The notes beneath the pieces were generated by a model. The model had not been told where the DNA came from and made no database searches. It saw only the letters and a program-made list of their open reading frames with translations. This document shows, piece by piece, positions 1 through 9,067 of a stretch of 64,000 nt of DNA; the first letter of the stretch is position 1; each line of letters opens with the position of its first letter. Position numbers and translations under genes: made by a program. This stretch comes from SHZL01 sp963815185 (lineage in GTDB: Bacteria > Pseudomonadota > Gammaproteobacteria > Xanthomonadales > SZUA-36): contig CAWFGC010000014.1 in the NCBI GenBank assembly GCA_963815185.1, positions 1 to 64,000 of the forward strand. Reading direction: 5' to 3'.

Positions 1-80
1 GCGGAAAGCGTGTGTTCGTTCTCACTTGAGCCTGATTGACTTCTCAATTTGGTAGACTGGCCCTGAAAAGGAGATGCCCA

Positions 81-1292
81 ATGAACCTGATTGCACCCCG
101 GCCCCCCGCGGTGATTGCCGTGACACTGATCACCCTGTCCGTTTTGGGTGATGCCATTGCGGCGCAGCCCTATCCTCATGGGCAGGAAGCCATCGGCAGC
201 GTACGTCAGGTCTACGACGGTGCCTTGTACCCGGATATCCAGGTCAACACCTTTCGCAACATAGACCGGTTGTTTCCTACGCGGGTGGTGCACAGCGGCA
301 CCCATCCTTACCCCTTGCCGGTGGGAAAACCGGCCCTTGAGAACTTCCATTTTGCGTCCCGAGGCAAGAACTACGATCTGTACGATTTCCTGTCGCTGAA
401 CCGGGTCAGCGGTATGATCGCGGTCAAGAACGGGACGGTTCGATTCGAACGATACCTGCTGGGCAACAGCGATCAGACGCACTGGATGTCCATGTCGGTG
501 GTCAAGTCCATGACCGCGACACTGGTTGGCATGGCGATCAAGGATGGCTATATCGGCAGCCTGGATGATTTGATTACCAACTACCTGCCGCAACTAAAAG
601 ACAGCGCCTATGCAGGTGTCAGCGTGCGCAACCTGCTGCAGATGGCCTCGGGTGTGGCCTGGAATGAAACCTATACGGATCCCGCCTCCGATCGCCGGGC
701 AATGCTGGAGGCGCAGATCGGTCAGCGCCCGGGCGCCATCCTGGAACTGATGGCTGGCCTGGGCAGGGCCGGCAAGCCGGGAACCCGCTGGAATTACAGT
801 ACCGGTGAAACCCAGGTGGTCGGCGCACTGGTCGCCGCTGCAACCGGCAAGCATGTGGCCGATTACCTGGCCGAGAAAATCTGGATACCCTTTGGCATGG
901 AAACGGATGCCAGTTGGTGGCTGGAGTCCCCGGACGGGCTGGAGATAGGCGGCAGTGGTCTGTCCGCTACCTTGCGCGATTACGCGCGGTTTGGCCTGTT
1001 CATGCTCAACGGCGGCCGGATAGACGGCAAGGCGACCCTGCCCGAGGGCTGGATTGCACAAGCCACCACGCCGAAGATCATCGGCGGCGAGACGGTGGAA
1101 TACGGTTACATGTGGTGGCCGCTGGATCGCGGCGCCTATGCTGCCATTGGCATTTTCGGGCAGTTCATTTATGTCAATCCCGCGGAAAACCTGGTGGTGG
1201 CCATGTGGAGCGCCCAACCCAAGCCGACCGATATGGATGCAGTCGACGAATACGAATTTTTCAATGCGCTGGCAGATGCACTGCAAGAATAA
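81..1292 (+). CDS. Exported serine hydrolase, beta-lactamase/esterase fold
   Basis: A protein of about 403 residues of the class C beta-lactamase-related serine hydrolase family (EstB/6-aminohexanoate-dimer-hydrolase type). The SxxK motif S-V-V-K lies near residues 139-142, where the Ser should be the nucleophile and the Lys the base. The second catalytic motif is Y-S-T in WNYSTGE, near residue 250. The N-terminus (MNLIAPRPPAVIAVTLITLS, ending in DAIAAQ) is a Sec signal peptide, so it probably acts in the periplasm. I chose the ATG at 81 because AAGGAG lies 10 bases upstream and the signal peptide begins there; an in-frame upstream ATG at 36 has no good ribosome site. The substrate cannot be read from sequence; esters, cyclic amides or peptides are all possible. 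Confidence 0.85.
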   Translation: MNLIAPRPPAVIAVTLITLSVLGDAIAAQPYPHGQEAIGSVRQVYDGALYPDIQVNTFRNIDRLFPTRVVHSGTHPYPLPVGKPALENFHFASRGKNYDLYDFLSLNRVSGMIAVKNGTVRFERYLLGNSDQTHWMSMSVVKSMTATLVGMAIKDGYIGSLDDLITNYLPQLKDSAYAGVSVRNLLQMASGVAWNETYTDPASDRRAMLEAQIGQRPGAILELMAGLGRAGKPGTRWNYSTGETQVVGALVAAATGKHVADYLAEKIWIPFGMETDASWWLESPDGLEIGGSGLSATLRDYARFGLFMLNGGRIDGKATLPEGWIAQATTPKIIGGETVEYGYMWWPLDRGAYAAIGIFGQFIYVNPAENLVVAMWSAQPKPTDMDAVDEYEFFNALADALQE

Positions 1293-1372
1293 GGGGAGTT
1301 CATATTTTGTCTTTGGCGTGACTTTCGATTATTCTTGCCTTGTGTAAAGGGGATTTACCATAAGGGGGATAT

Positions 1373-1930
1373 ATGTTTTTCCATTCGGTCAATGGCCGTG
1401 TTCTCGGCCTTCTGGCAGTTGCTGCCTTGTCGTTTCCATGTTCTCGGCTGGACGCAGCCGACGCCTCTGTGCGAACAAAACCTGCCGAGGTCGCAATAAA
1501 ATACAAGTCAGCAGGCTTGGCAGATTTTCGTCTCGCCGATTACGGAACGGAATTGCTTAAGTGCAGTGCGCTGGCCGCCATGCATACCTGGATCGGTGAC
1601 AATATCGGCCAGGACGCGGGATCGGAGATTCGCAGAGCCATTGGCGAGGACTATTGGCTTGAAATCAGTAAGGAATACCTGGCATTGGCCACAGAAGCAG
1701 ACGGAAAGTCAGATCTGTCCGCGGAATTCAGCACCCAGATCAAGGGTCTGACCGTCGAATGGCGCCGCCTGAACGAGACTCATGTCACTGCCGGGGACTG
1801 GGACGGCTGGTACGACCTGGTCGACCGCTGCGAGGCTTGGCGCCCGAAGAACACCATTCGCTCGTTTCACGGCAATGGCAGGAAATCCGTCGCTGCTCAA
1901 GGTCAAGCGCCGAAAGTGGTAGGGGGGTAA
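1373..1930 (+). CDS. Small exported protein of unknown function
   Basis: A 185-residue product with an N-terminal hydrophobic segment (GLLAVAALSFPCSRLDAADA) that looks like a cleavable signal peptide. The mature part is hydrophilic, with two later cysteines (near LLKCSA and VDRCEAW) and several Trp residues, and I recognise no domain. AAGGGGG stands just before the ATG, a strong ribosome site. It lies 80 bases after the serine hydrolase on the same strand and may share its transcript. It is probably a real gene because of the signal peptide plus ribosome site; no function is proposed. Confidence 0.6.
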   Translation: MFFHSVNGRVLGLLAVAALSFPCSRLDAADASVRTKPAEVAIKYKSAGLADFRLADYGTELLKCSALAAMHTWIGDNIGQDAGSEIRRAIGEDYWLEISKEYLALATEADGKSDLSAEFSTQIKGLTVEWRRLNETHVTAGDWDGWYDLVDRCEAWRPKNTIRSFHGNGRKSVAAQGQAPKVVGG

Positions 1931-1987
1931 AATATAAGTTCTGGCAGATGATTATCTGCCCATCGATCGTTAGCAGGAGAATGTCCC

Positions 1988-2875
1988 ATGCCTACCAAAC
2001 TCGGCCCACTGGGCGTCTGGACCTTCATCGATATCTTCACGCCGGAACAGTCACGCGACTTTGCACAGAAGCTGGAACTTTGGGGCTACTCGGCGCTATG
2101 GCTGCCTGAAGCAGTTGGCCGCGATCCCTTTGCCATCATCGCCTATCTGGCGGCATCCACCAGCAAGCTCGTGTTCGCAACCGGCATCGCCAATATCTAC
2201 GCCCGCGACCCGATGACCATGACGGCCATTCGCAACACGCTTGGAGATCTTGCGCCGGGCCGGTTCATCCTGGGACTCGGCGTATCGCATGCGCATCTGG
2301 TAAGCGGAGTGCGCGGCCACGAATACAAAAAGCCCGTGACCACCATGCGTCAATACCTGGAAGCCATGGAAAAGGCCGTGTACATGGCCCAGGAGCCGGC
2401 GGAAAAGCCGCCCATCGTACTGGCGGCATTGCGCCGGAACATGCTGAAACTTGCGGCCGAACGCACGCGCGGCGCGCTCCCCTATTTTGTGACCCCGGAG
2501 CATACACGCCGTGCGCGTGAGCTGATCGGCCCCGATGCCTGGCTGTGCCCGGAACAAATGGTGCTACTGGAAACCGATCCCGCCAAGGCACGCGCCATCG
2601 CCCGGCAGCATATGAAGATCTACCTCGGTCTGCCGAACTACCGCAACAATCTGCTGGAACTGGGTTTTGCCGACAACGAGCTGGACAATGGCGGCAGCGA
2701 CCGCCTGGTGGATGCGATTGTCGCCTGGGGAGATGAAGCGGCGATTCGCGCCCGCATACAGGAACACCGGGACGCTGGCGCGACTCACGTATGCATCCAG
2801 CCGTTTCGCCCCGATGGAGAGCTGGGCCCGGATCTGGACTTGCTGGAACGGCTTGCACCGGCCCGCGCGGTCTGA
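1988..2875 (+). CDS. LLM-class flavin/F420-dependent oxidoreductase
   Basis: A 295-residue luciferase-like monooxygenase-fold protein. The opening block (LGVWTFIDIFTPEQ, then WGYSALWLPEAVGRDPF), the segment FATGIANIYARDP and the glycine-rich GRFILGLGVSH fit the TIGR03620-type LLM subfamily that binds FMN or F420. Such enzymes act in the cytoplasm on secondary alcohols or other small organics; the substrate is unknown here. The ATG follows AGCAGGAGA at a normal distance. It is convergent with the carboxymuconolactone decarboxylase-like gene, with only about 15 bases between stops. Whether this organism makes F420 cannot be seen in the window. Confidence 0.85.
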   Translation: MPTKLGPLGVWTFIDIFTPEQSRDFAQKLELWGYSALWLPEAVGRDPFAIIAYLAASTSKLVFATGIANIYARDPMTMTAIRNTLGDLAPGRFILGLGVSHAHLVSGVRGHEYKKPVTTMRQYLEAMEKAVYMAQEPAEKPPIVLAALRRNMLKLAAERTRGALPYFVTPEHTRRARELIGPDAWLCPEQMVLLETDPAKARAIARQHMKIYLGLPNYRNNLLELGFADNELDNGGSDRLVDAIVAWGDEAAIRARIQEHRDAGATHVCIQPFRPDGELGPDLDLLERLAPARAV

Positions 2876-2890
2876 TCCTTGACTTCCTGA

Positions 2891-3484
2891 TTATCGCACT
2901 ACAACAGGATCCCCACCCCATGGCGTCACCGGACCGGTGGATTTGTCCTGGTAGACTTTGGGCAATTCTTCCGTCATGTCCCAAACCGCTCCCAGGCGGC
3001 CAAACCCGACACAAAAGGCAACCCACACACCCAATTCCACCAGTTGTTGTTCGGTGAAATGCTTGCGCATTTCTTCGAACTGGGTGTCATTGATGGACAG
3101 ATGGTCAGTGGCAAAACGGTCGGCATAGGCGAGAGCGGCCTTTTCTGCTGCAGTGAGGTCCGGGGCTTCCATGGGCTTTTCCAGCGAACACACCAGGTCT
3201 TCGCTTACGCCGTCATCAACCGCCTCCCGGTAGCGGATTGCCATGCAGCTACGGCACTGGTTGTGGAAGGCGATACGTAAACGCACCAGCTCAACCAGTC
3301 GCGGTGGCAGGGACATATCGGCCTTGATTCCGGAGCCGAGGGCAACAATGCCTTTGGCGATTGACGGGCGGTGGGCAAACATCCGCATAAGCCCCAGCTC
3401 CAGGTTCGTTGCTTCATCGGCATGGAACTGGCGGCGCAGATCTGCGTCCCAGTCAGCAGGCTCCAGTTTCCTGATTCGACTCAT
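2891..3484 (-). CDS. Carboxymuconolactone decarboxylase / AhpD-like protein
   Basis: A 197-residue, mostly helical protein of the CMD/AhpD superfamily. The diagnostic block is ELVRLRIAFHNQCRSC near residues 65-80, with C77-x-x-C80 the redox-active pair. The His that usually follows CxxC by a few residues is absent here (MAIRYREA follows), so peroxidase chemistry through the classical AhpD relay is uncertain. The N-terminus (LEPADWDADLRRQF) and ALAYADRFATD segment are common in this group. No signal peptide, so cytoplasmic. The specific substrate is not predictable. Confidence 0.85.
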   Translation of the reverse strand: MSRIRKLEPADWDADLRRQFHADEATNLELGLMRMFAHRPSIAKGIVALGSGIKADMSLPPRLVELVRLRIAFHNQCRSCMAIRYREAVDDGVSEDLVCSLEKPMEAPDLTAAEKAALAYADRFATDHLSINDTQFEEMRKHFTEQQLVELGVWVAFCVGFGRLGAVWDMTEELPKVYQDKSTGPVTPWGGDPVVVR

Positions 3485-3758
3485 GGCTTCCGATCCTCCG
3501 TTACAGATGGGTAATCCCGTTGGGTGCGTCGCTCACTGATTCGACAGCGGGAGCATTTCGGGCCGTAAAAAGGCGCGCTGAATCATGTTTATCATAGTCT
3601 CAAGCAAAGTCAATATCTGAAGAAAAAGCGCATGGGCTGGATTGACCTCGATGTAGCATGCAACTTGCCTGCAGAGTGGTACACTCCATCTTGCCACAGG
3701 CCGTGTCCTTGAATAAAGAAGCCGGCTACCTTCATTGATAGCAGGAGGATAGCGTTTA

Positions 3759-5684
3759 GTGAACAGCCGCGACCGGAAGCTGGGAATGGATCGCCCCATT
3801 ACCCGTCGCGACCTGCTGCAGGGGATGGGCGTGGTGGCTGGCACTTCATTGGTGCCTGGTTTGGCCCTGGCGGATGCAGTGCTGGCCGCGGAAACAGACG
3901 ATCAATCACCGCAAAAATACCCGCCGGGCCTTACCGGAATGCGCGGCAACCATCCGGGTTCATTCGACGTCGCCCATCCACTGGCACTCGAAGGCCGGCG
4001 GGACTGGGGTGCCGTGCACCGGGTCGATGCCGATATTTATGACCTGGTCGTTGTCGGGGCGGGCCTATCGGGCCTGTCCGCCGCCTATTTCTACCAGCGG
4101 GCACATCCACAGGCGCGCATTCTCCTGCTGGACAATCACGATGATTTTGGCGGGCATGCCAAGCGCAATGAGTTTCAGGTCAAAGGACAAACGCTGATCA
4201 GTTATGGGGGCAGCCAAACGCTTGAAAATCCGTCGGGATACAGCAAAACGGTGCTCAGTTTGCTGCAGGAGCTCGGGGTGGAACTCGAGCGCTTCAATAC
4301 CGCCTATGACCAGAATTTCTTCAACAAGCATGGATTGACTGCGGGTCTTTACTTTGAGCGCAAGCACTGGGGTAGCGATCGGTTGGTGCCGTTCGACCTG
4401 GGTACCCTGCGCAGTTATTTGCCCATGGCCCCGGAGCCCCTGACAGCCGCGGAAGCGGTTGCCCAAATGCCCATTTCACAGCCGGCGCAACAGCAACTGC
4501 TTGGCCTTTTAACGGGTACCGAAGACCGTCTGCCCGGTATGTCCGAGACCGAACGGGAGGAGTACCTCCAGCGCACCAGCTACCGTGATTTTATCAGCTC
4601 GAAATTGGGTATCAGTGAGCCCCAAGTATTCGCCGTGTTGCAGGATCTTGCGCTGGACAGCACTGTGGGGATAGAAGCAAGCACCGCGATGGAGAGTATG
4701 TCCTACTCAGGACTGCCTGGATGGCAAGCCGCGGGCATGCCGAGCGAGACCGGGCAAGATCCTTATATCCATCATTTTCCCGATGGCAATGCCTCCATCG
4801 CCCGGGCAATCGTACGCCGCTTGATTCCGGCAGCCGCGCCGGGAAGATCAATGGAAGACCTGGTGCTGGCACGATTTGATTATGCAAAGCTGGATGAGCC
4901 AATCTCAAAGGTCAGGCTTCGTCTGGACAGCACAGTTATCCGCGTGGCCCAGTTAGAGGGAGCGGGTTCGTCAGGGCCGGTGCAGATTGACTATGTTTTG
5001 CGCGGAAGCGAGCAGCGCGTCGAAGCCCGGGCCTGCGTGCTGGCGTGTTACCACTCGATTATTCCCTACCTGTGTCCCGATCTGCCTGAAACGCAGCGCA
5101 AAGCTCTGGCCAGGCAAGTCAAGGCGCCCATTCTTTACACCAATGTCGCCTTGCGCAACTGGCGGGCCTGGAAACAACTCGGCATCGGCGGTGTTACCGC
5201 GCCAGGCGGATATCACACGATTGCACTGCTCGATTTCCCCGTCTCCCTTGGCGGCTATGAATTCGCCCGGAGCCCGGATGATCCTGTCGTGGTGCACATG
5301 GAACGATTCCTGCATCGCAACAATGAAGGCCTGAGCATGGATGAACAGCATCGTCTCGGCCGTTACGAGCTGCTGAGCACTTCGTTTGAGACGATTGAGC
5401 GGGAAGTGCGTGAGCAATTGACGGGCATGCTGGCCGGCGGTGGATTCGATCCGGTGCGGGATATCGAGGCCATTACCGTGAACCGCTGGGCGCACGGCTA
5501 TTCAAGAAGCTACGACCCCCTGGTCGACACCATTTATGCAGATGACGATGACCCGCGCTACGCCCATGTGCAGGCACGTCAGCCGCATGGCCGGATCACC
5601 ATTGCCAATTGCGACGCAGCCGCAACCGCTTTGCTGCCCGCTGCCATCGAGCAGGCGTATCGTGCGGTTTCTGAATTGGGCTAG
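3759..5684 (+). CDS. Tat-exported FAD/NAD(P)-binding oxidoreductase (paralogue 1)
   Basis: A 641-residue flavoprotein. The N-terminus has a twin-arginine signal (ITRRDLLQGMG followed by a hydrophobic stretch ending LALADAVLA), so it is exported folded with its cofactor. A Rossmann FAD-binding motif follows (LVVVGAGLSGLSAAY, near residues 95-110), then LLLDNHDDFGGHAKRNEF. The C-terminal part has NRWAHGYSRSYDP and a final FAD-closing segment (GRITIANCDAAATAL). The start is GTG at 3759, with GCAGGAGGA 9-18 bases upstream. The layout resembles spermidine dehydrogenase (SpdH)-type flavoproteins, but this is from memory of the family, so the substrate stays open. A second copy-type gene lies at 54697. 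Confidence 0.85.
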   Translation: MNSRDRKLGMDRPITRRDLLQGMGVVAGTSLVPGLALADAVLAAETDDQSPQKYPPGLTGMRGNHPGSFDVAHPLALEGRRDWGAVHRVDADIYDLVVVGAGLSGLSAAYFYQRAHPQARILLLDNHDDFGGHAKRNEFQVKGQTLISYGGSQTLENPSGYSKTVLSLLQELGVELERFNTAYDQNFFNKHGLTAGLYFERKHWGSDRLVPFDLGTLRSYLPMAPEPLTAAEAVAQMPISQPAQQQLLGLLTGTEDRLPGMSETEREEYLQRTSYRDFISSKLGISEPQVFAVLQDLALDSTVGIEASTAMESMSYSGLPGWQAAGMPSETGQDPYIHHFPDGNASIARAIVRRLIPAAAPGRSMEDLVLARFDYAKLDEPISKVRLRLDSTVIRVAQLEGAGSSGPVQIDYVLRGSEQRVEARACVLACYHSIIPYLCPDLPETQRKALARQVKAPILYTNVALRNWRAWKQLGIGGVTAPGGYHTIALLDFPVSLGGYEFARSPDDPVVVHMERFLHRNNEGLSMDEQHRLGRYELLSTSFETIEREVREQLTGMLAGGGFDPVRDIEAITVNRWAHGYSRSYDPLVDTIYADDDDPRYAHVQARQPHGRITIANCDAAATALLPAAIEQAYRAVSELG

Positions 5685-5847
5685 TGGCCTGTAACAGCCA
5701 AATCGATAGCGCCTGGCCGCGCCTCGCGCACCGAGGCTGCGTTGCTCGTCGTCGCCATAGTTTCTACTATGCCTCCTCCTCGTGCCTTGCCTCGGCGCGC
5801 GATCCATCACCCAGATCACTACCGCTTTGGCTGTTACAGGCCACTAG
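5681..5847. repeat. 167-bp inverted-repeat element (MITE/REP-like)
   Basis: Perfect 22-bp terminal inverted repeats at 5681-5702 (reads CTAGTGGCCTGTAACAGCC...) and 5826-5847 flank an imperfect hairpin whose centre is the palindrome CATAGTTTCTACTATG near 5756-5771. The arms around the centre (GTTGCTCGTCGTCGCC and CCTCCTCCTCGTGCC) also pair partly, so a transcript would fold into one long cruciform-like structure. The left repeat contains the TAG stop of the upstream flavoprotein gene. No reading frame inside it looks coding. It looks like a non-autonomous mobile or REP-type element; I see no second copy in this window. Confidence 0.8.
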
Positions 5848-5905
5848 AACAAACAAGCCGGGGTGATGGAACTCATGATCTCATGTTCGATGCGGACGCC
5901 GGACC

Positions 5906-6925
5906 TTAAGCAATTACTCCCTCCACGATCGAGTCCATTGCGCTCGTGGGTATGATCCGGCTCAGCTTCCAGCCCGAGGTCGCAAACAAATCGCGAAATT
6001 GCTTTTCGCTGCGCTCGCGCCCTCCAGGGAAAATCAGCATTTGCAGGTCGAGGAATTTGCCCGGGGAAAAGTCGTTGCCGGGCTGTATTACGTTGTCCAC
6101 TACCAGCAGTTTGCCGCCTGCGTTGACGCCTTTGCGGCAGGCTTTGAGTATTTCGACGCACGGTCCATCCGGCCAGTCGTGAATGATGTGCTTCATGATG
6201 TAGGCATCGGCGCTCGCTGGAATCGAAGAAAACATATCGCCGGAAGTAAGTGTGCAGCGATCCATTACGGGTTTCAGTGGCCCGGTGACGGCTCCCGCAA
6301 CGACGGGACCCAGGTCATAGAGTGTGCCCTTCATGTGGGGGTTCTTTTTCAGGATGGTCGCGAGCAGGAGCCCGTGCCCGCCGCCGACATCGACCAGGGA
6401 ACTGATCTTGGTGAAGTCGTAGGCATCCGCCACAGCAGGGCTGTCGATCGTGGAGATGCCGGTCATGGCATCGTTGAAGATCTGCGCCTCCTCCGGATTC
6501 TGTTTGAAATACTCGAAAGTGGGTGCGCCATAAATCTGCTCCAGCGCCTGCTTGCCGGTGCGCACGCAATATTCCAGCTGCGACCACCCACGACCGTGCC
6601 AGTCCCGCCCTCCCATGATCGCCATGGCGCGCAGGCTGGGATTTGCATCGCGGCGCAGAACGGCCGACATCGGCGTTTGCGAAAACGTTCCGTCAGGCCC
6701 TTCCGTGAGTACGCCCACGCAGGCGGTGGCGCGCATGAGACGGTAGAGCGCATCCGGATTGGCGCCAATCTCGCTGGCCAATTCCTCAGCCGATTTTGGG
6801 CCTGCCCCCACCAGATCCGGAATGCCGAGTTGGGCGAGGCAGGAGACAGCGCCTGCAACATGAACGCCGTTCAAAATCTGCAGCACGCCGATATGAGCGG
6901 GAAGGGACTGGGTTTGGGCTGCCAT
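5906..6925 (-). CDS. SAM-dependent O-methyltransferase (family 2 type)
   Basis: A 339-residue methyltransferase of the acetylserotonin/hydroxyneurosporene O-methyltransferase type. The first 90 residues are a helical dimerisation/winged-helix-like domain (GVLQILNGVHVAGAVSCLAQ, then ELASEIGANPDALYRLMRA). The SAM motif I is VDVGGGHGLLLATIL near residue 180, and the catalytic-region block is IIHDWPDGPCVEILKACR, with the His a likely general base. It ends with an LDLQMLIFPGGRERSEKQF block typical of the family. CGGAG precedes the ATG. Probable methyl acceptor is a hydroxyl of a small aromatic or polyketide-like compound. It stands alone on its strand. Confidence 0.88.
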   Translation of the reverse strand: MAAQTQSLPAHIGVLQILNGVHVAGAVSCLAQLGIPDLVGAGPKSAEELASEIGANPDALYRLMRATACVGVLTEGPDGTFSQTPMSAVLRRDANPSLRAMAIMGGRDWHGRGWSQLEYCVRTGKQALEQIYGAPTFEYFKQNPEEAQIFNDAMTGISTIDSPAVADAYDFTKISSLVDVGGGHGLLLATILKKNPHMKGTLYDLGPVVAGAVTGPLKPVMDRCTLTSGDMFSSIPASADAYIMKHIIHDWPDGPCVEILKACRKGVNAGGKLLVVDNVIQPGNDFSPGKFLDLQMLIFPGGRERSEKQFRDLFATSGWKLSRIIPTSAMDSIVEGVIA

Positions 6926-7062
6926 TTAGTGTGCTCCGGAAGGGCCATTGGGTAGTTTCGCCGCACGCAGTATACGTGTGCGGAAAAGCAGCCGGAAACA
7001 TTTTTCAATGATAATGGATGACATCCACGAAGTACTTGATTGAGAATGAAGACGAGAAGACG

Positions 7063-7115
7063 GTGGGTGTCCATACTTTTTTTAATACTTTTTTTATGCT
7101 TTTTAGTGGGTGTCC
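7063..7115 (+). repeat. Tandem GTGGGTGTCC decamers (array 1)
   Basis: GTGGGTGTCC followed by ATACTTTT occurs at 7063-7072 and again at 7106-7115, 43 bases apart, in the T-rich gap before the nitronate monooxygenase. Further CATACTTTT units follow to about 7150. The same decamer occurs as a pair at 27009 and 27030 in another intergenic gap. The spacing and intergenic placement suggest a dispersed REP-like family rather than an operator. Confidence 0.55.
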
Positions 7116-7157
7116 ATACTTTTCCATCCATACTTTTCCATACTTTTTCGACTACGG

Positions 7158-8198
7158 ATGGGCACGGATATGACGGTTTCAATTCGCACGGCATTCTCTG
7201 ACAGGTTTGGATTGCGCGTCCCGGTCGCATGCGCCGGCATGGCGTTCGCCACCCTGACCCCCGATCTGCCTGCCGCAGTGTGCAGCGCCGGTGCCGCCGG
7301 AGCGATCGGGAACGGCATATTTCCACCCGAAGTGACTGCCAACATGATCCGCGCGTTACGCAGGCAATGCGGTGACGGAGTGTTTCACGTCAATTTGTTG
7401 ACGGGATTTTGTCAGCGGGCCCATATCGACGCATGCATCGATGCAGGCGCACCGGCAGTTTCCTTTCACTGGGGACACCCGCCGGCAGAATGGATCAAAC
7501 GGCTGCAGGCAGCGGGAATTTCAGTTTGGGAGCAGCTTGGAAGCGCGGTTGCCGCCCGCGAGGCAGTAAAAGACGGCGTGGACGTCATTATTGCCCAGGG
7601 GCTGGAAGCCGGTGGCCACAATCTTGGCACCATGCCGACATTTGTCGCTGTGCCCGAAATCGTGGCGGCAGCCGGAGCCGTACCGGTTTTGGCAGCCGGG
7701 GGCATTGTAGATGGCCGCGGCCTGGCGGCGGCGCTCTCGCTGGGAGCGCAGGGAGCGATTATTGGCACGCGTCTGTTGGCGACGAAAGAAGCCACCGTCG
7801 CAAGCGAGTACAAGCAACGCCTTTTGGATGCCGCGGCCAGCGATACTGTCCTGACTTCGCTGTTTGGCCGCGACATGCCGGATTTCAATCCCATGCGGGT
7901 GCTGAAAAACGCCATCGTCGAGGAATGGGCTGAACGTGAAGATATCGCGCCATCCGTACCGGGCCGGGAACCCATTATTGGCAGCATGAACATCATGGGG
8001 CAGGAAATGCCCATTCACCGATTTCAAACCCTGGTTCCGGTCACGGGCGCCAGTGGGGATTTTGGCCAAATGCCGCTGCTGGCAGGCCAGGGGGTTGGTG
8101 GTATCTCCGATCTACCCGGCGCCAAAGCGGTGATTGAACGGATTGCCGAAGAAGCTGCAGGCATCCTTACGCGGCTGGGGAACTGCGTGTATGCCTGA
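7158..8198 (+). CDS. Nitronate monooxygenase / 2-nitropropane dioxygenase family
   Basis: A protein of about 346 residues with the FMN-dependent TIM-barrel of nitronate monooxygenases. Visible blocks are FGLRVPVACAGMAFATL, FHVNLLTG, the QGLEAGGHNLGT segment with the catalytic-region His, and the phosphate-binding PVLAAGGIVDGRGLAAAL plus GAQGAIIGTRLLA. It oxidises nitronates or acts as an enoyl reductase relative; substrate unknown. Starts at 7158 or 7170 are both possible (MGTDMTV); further upstream the frame runs into repeat sequence, so a longer N-terminus is unlikely. Its stop overlaps the next gene by 8 bases, implying co-translation. Confidence 0.85.
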   Translation: MGTDMTVSIRTAFSDRFGLRVPVACAGMAFATLTPDLPAAVCSAGAAGAIGNGIFPPEVTANMIRALRRQCGDGVFHVNLLTGFCQRAHIDACIDAGAPAVSFHWGHPPAEWIKRLQAAGISVWEQLGSAVAAREAVKDGVDVIIAQGLEAGGHNLGTMPTFVAVPEIVAAAGAVPVLAAGGIVDGRGLAAALSLGAQGAIIGTRLLATKEATVASEYKQRLLDAAASDTVLTSLFGRDMPDFNPMRVLKNAIVEEWAEREDIAPSVPGREPIIGSMNIMGQEMPIHRFQTLVPVTGASGDFGQMPLLAGQGVGGISDLPGAKAVIERIAEEAAGILTRLGNCVYA

Positions 8199-9054
8199 GG
8201 GGACAGACATTGCAATCATAGGAGCAAGCGGGCAGGTCGGAAAAGCAGCTTGCGATCGGTTGCGAGCCCGGAATCAGCCGTTCATCGCCCTTGTGCGCCG
8301 GCTGGACGCCCACAAGCCAACGGCCGGGATCGAACAGCGCCATGCAGACATGGATAAACCGGAAACCCTGGGCGCGGCGCTGTCCGGTGTACGCCGCCTG
8401 TTACTGTGCGGCCCGGACCATCCCAATCTGGTCAAGCGCGAGGCCGCGGTTCTGTCTGCTGCCAGGTCCGCGGGCGTGGAATGGGTCGTCAAGCTTTCGG
8501 CCCAGTGTGGCAGCCTGAATCCCCCGGTTAGTTTTGGCAAACGTCATGCCATCGCAGAGCAAAATCTGCAGGCCAGCGGTTTGCCTTATCTGGTTCTCAG
8601 CCCGATGCTTTTCGGGCAGTCGGTATTCCTGTTTGGCGAACGCCTGAAGGCCGGCAAACTTCGCTTGCCGCTGACAACGGGGCGGGTATGTTACGTGGAT
8701 GCCCTGGATGTCGGTGAGGCGGCAGCCAACTGCCTGATGGAGCCGCCGGCCGAAAATACCCGCTACATTCTGAGCGGGCCTGCACCGCTGTCGGTCGCAG
8801 AGGTGCTTGCGATCCTGTCCGATGCGATCAAGCGGCCCGTCACCAATAGCGCGATGCCCAAGTCACTGTTGCCGTTCATCCTGCCCCTGGTTGCTGGTAT
8901 GGACTATACGGAAGCGGTCCTGCTAAAGGAACTCCTGATCGCCCTGGACGAAGACGAGCAGTGCGAGCCAACCCCGTTCCTGGCCCGGCTGTTGGGGCGG
9001 CCTGCAAACGACTTTGAGGAAGTCGCCCGGCGTTGGGCCGGACAATCGCTGTAG
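8191..9054 (+). CDS. NmrA/atypical SDR-type NAD(P)H-binding protein
   Basis: A 287-residue protein starting with the Rossmann motif IAIIGASGQVGKAACDRLRA, characteristic of NmrA-like atypical short-chain dehydrogenases. It has GVRRLLLCGPDHPN and VEWVVKLSAQCG blocks and no classical YxxxK, as expected for this subgroup (quinone/azo reductase or redox-sensing types). The start ATG at 8191 (ATGCCTGA) overlaps the upstream stop, strongly indicating an operon with the nitronate monooxygenase. The pair may jointly process a nitro- or quinone-like compound, which is inference. Confidence 0.82.
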   Translation: MPEGTDIAIIGASGQVGKAACDRLRARNQPFIALVRRLDAHKPTAGIEQRHADMDKPETLGAALSGVRRLLLCGPDHPNLVKREAAVLSAARSAGVEWVVKLSAQCGSLNPPVSFGKRHAIAEQNLQASGLPYLVLSPMLFGQSVFLFGERLKAGKLRLPLTTGRVCYVDALDVGEAAANCLMEPPAENTRYILSGPAPLSVAEVLAILSDAIKRPVTNSAMPKSLLPFILPLVAGMDYTEAVLLKELLIALDEDEQCEPTPFLARLLGRPANDFEEVARRWAGQSL

Positions 9055-9067
9055 CTCTGAACTCGTT

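Noticed and set aside
36..80. Upstream ATG for the first serine hydrolase
   Set aside because: No Shine-Dalgarno, and it would put 15 charged residues ahead of the signal peptide; the ATG at 81 has AAGGAG.
7063..7160. CRISPR-like repeat array
   Set aside because: Only two decamer copies with no regular spacer length and low-complexity T-rich spacers; no cas genes in the window.
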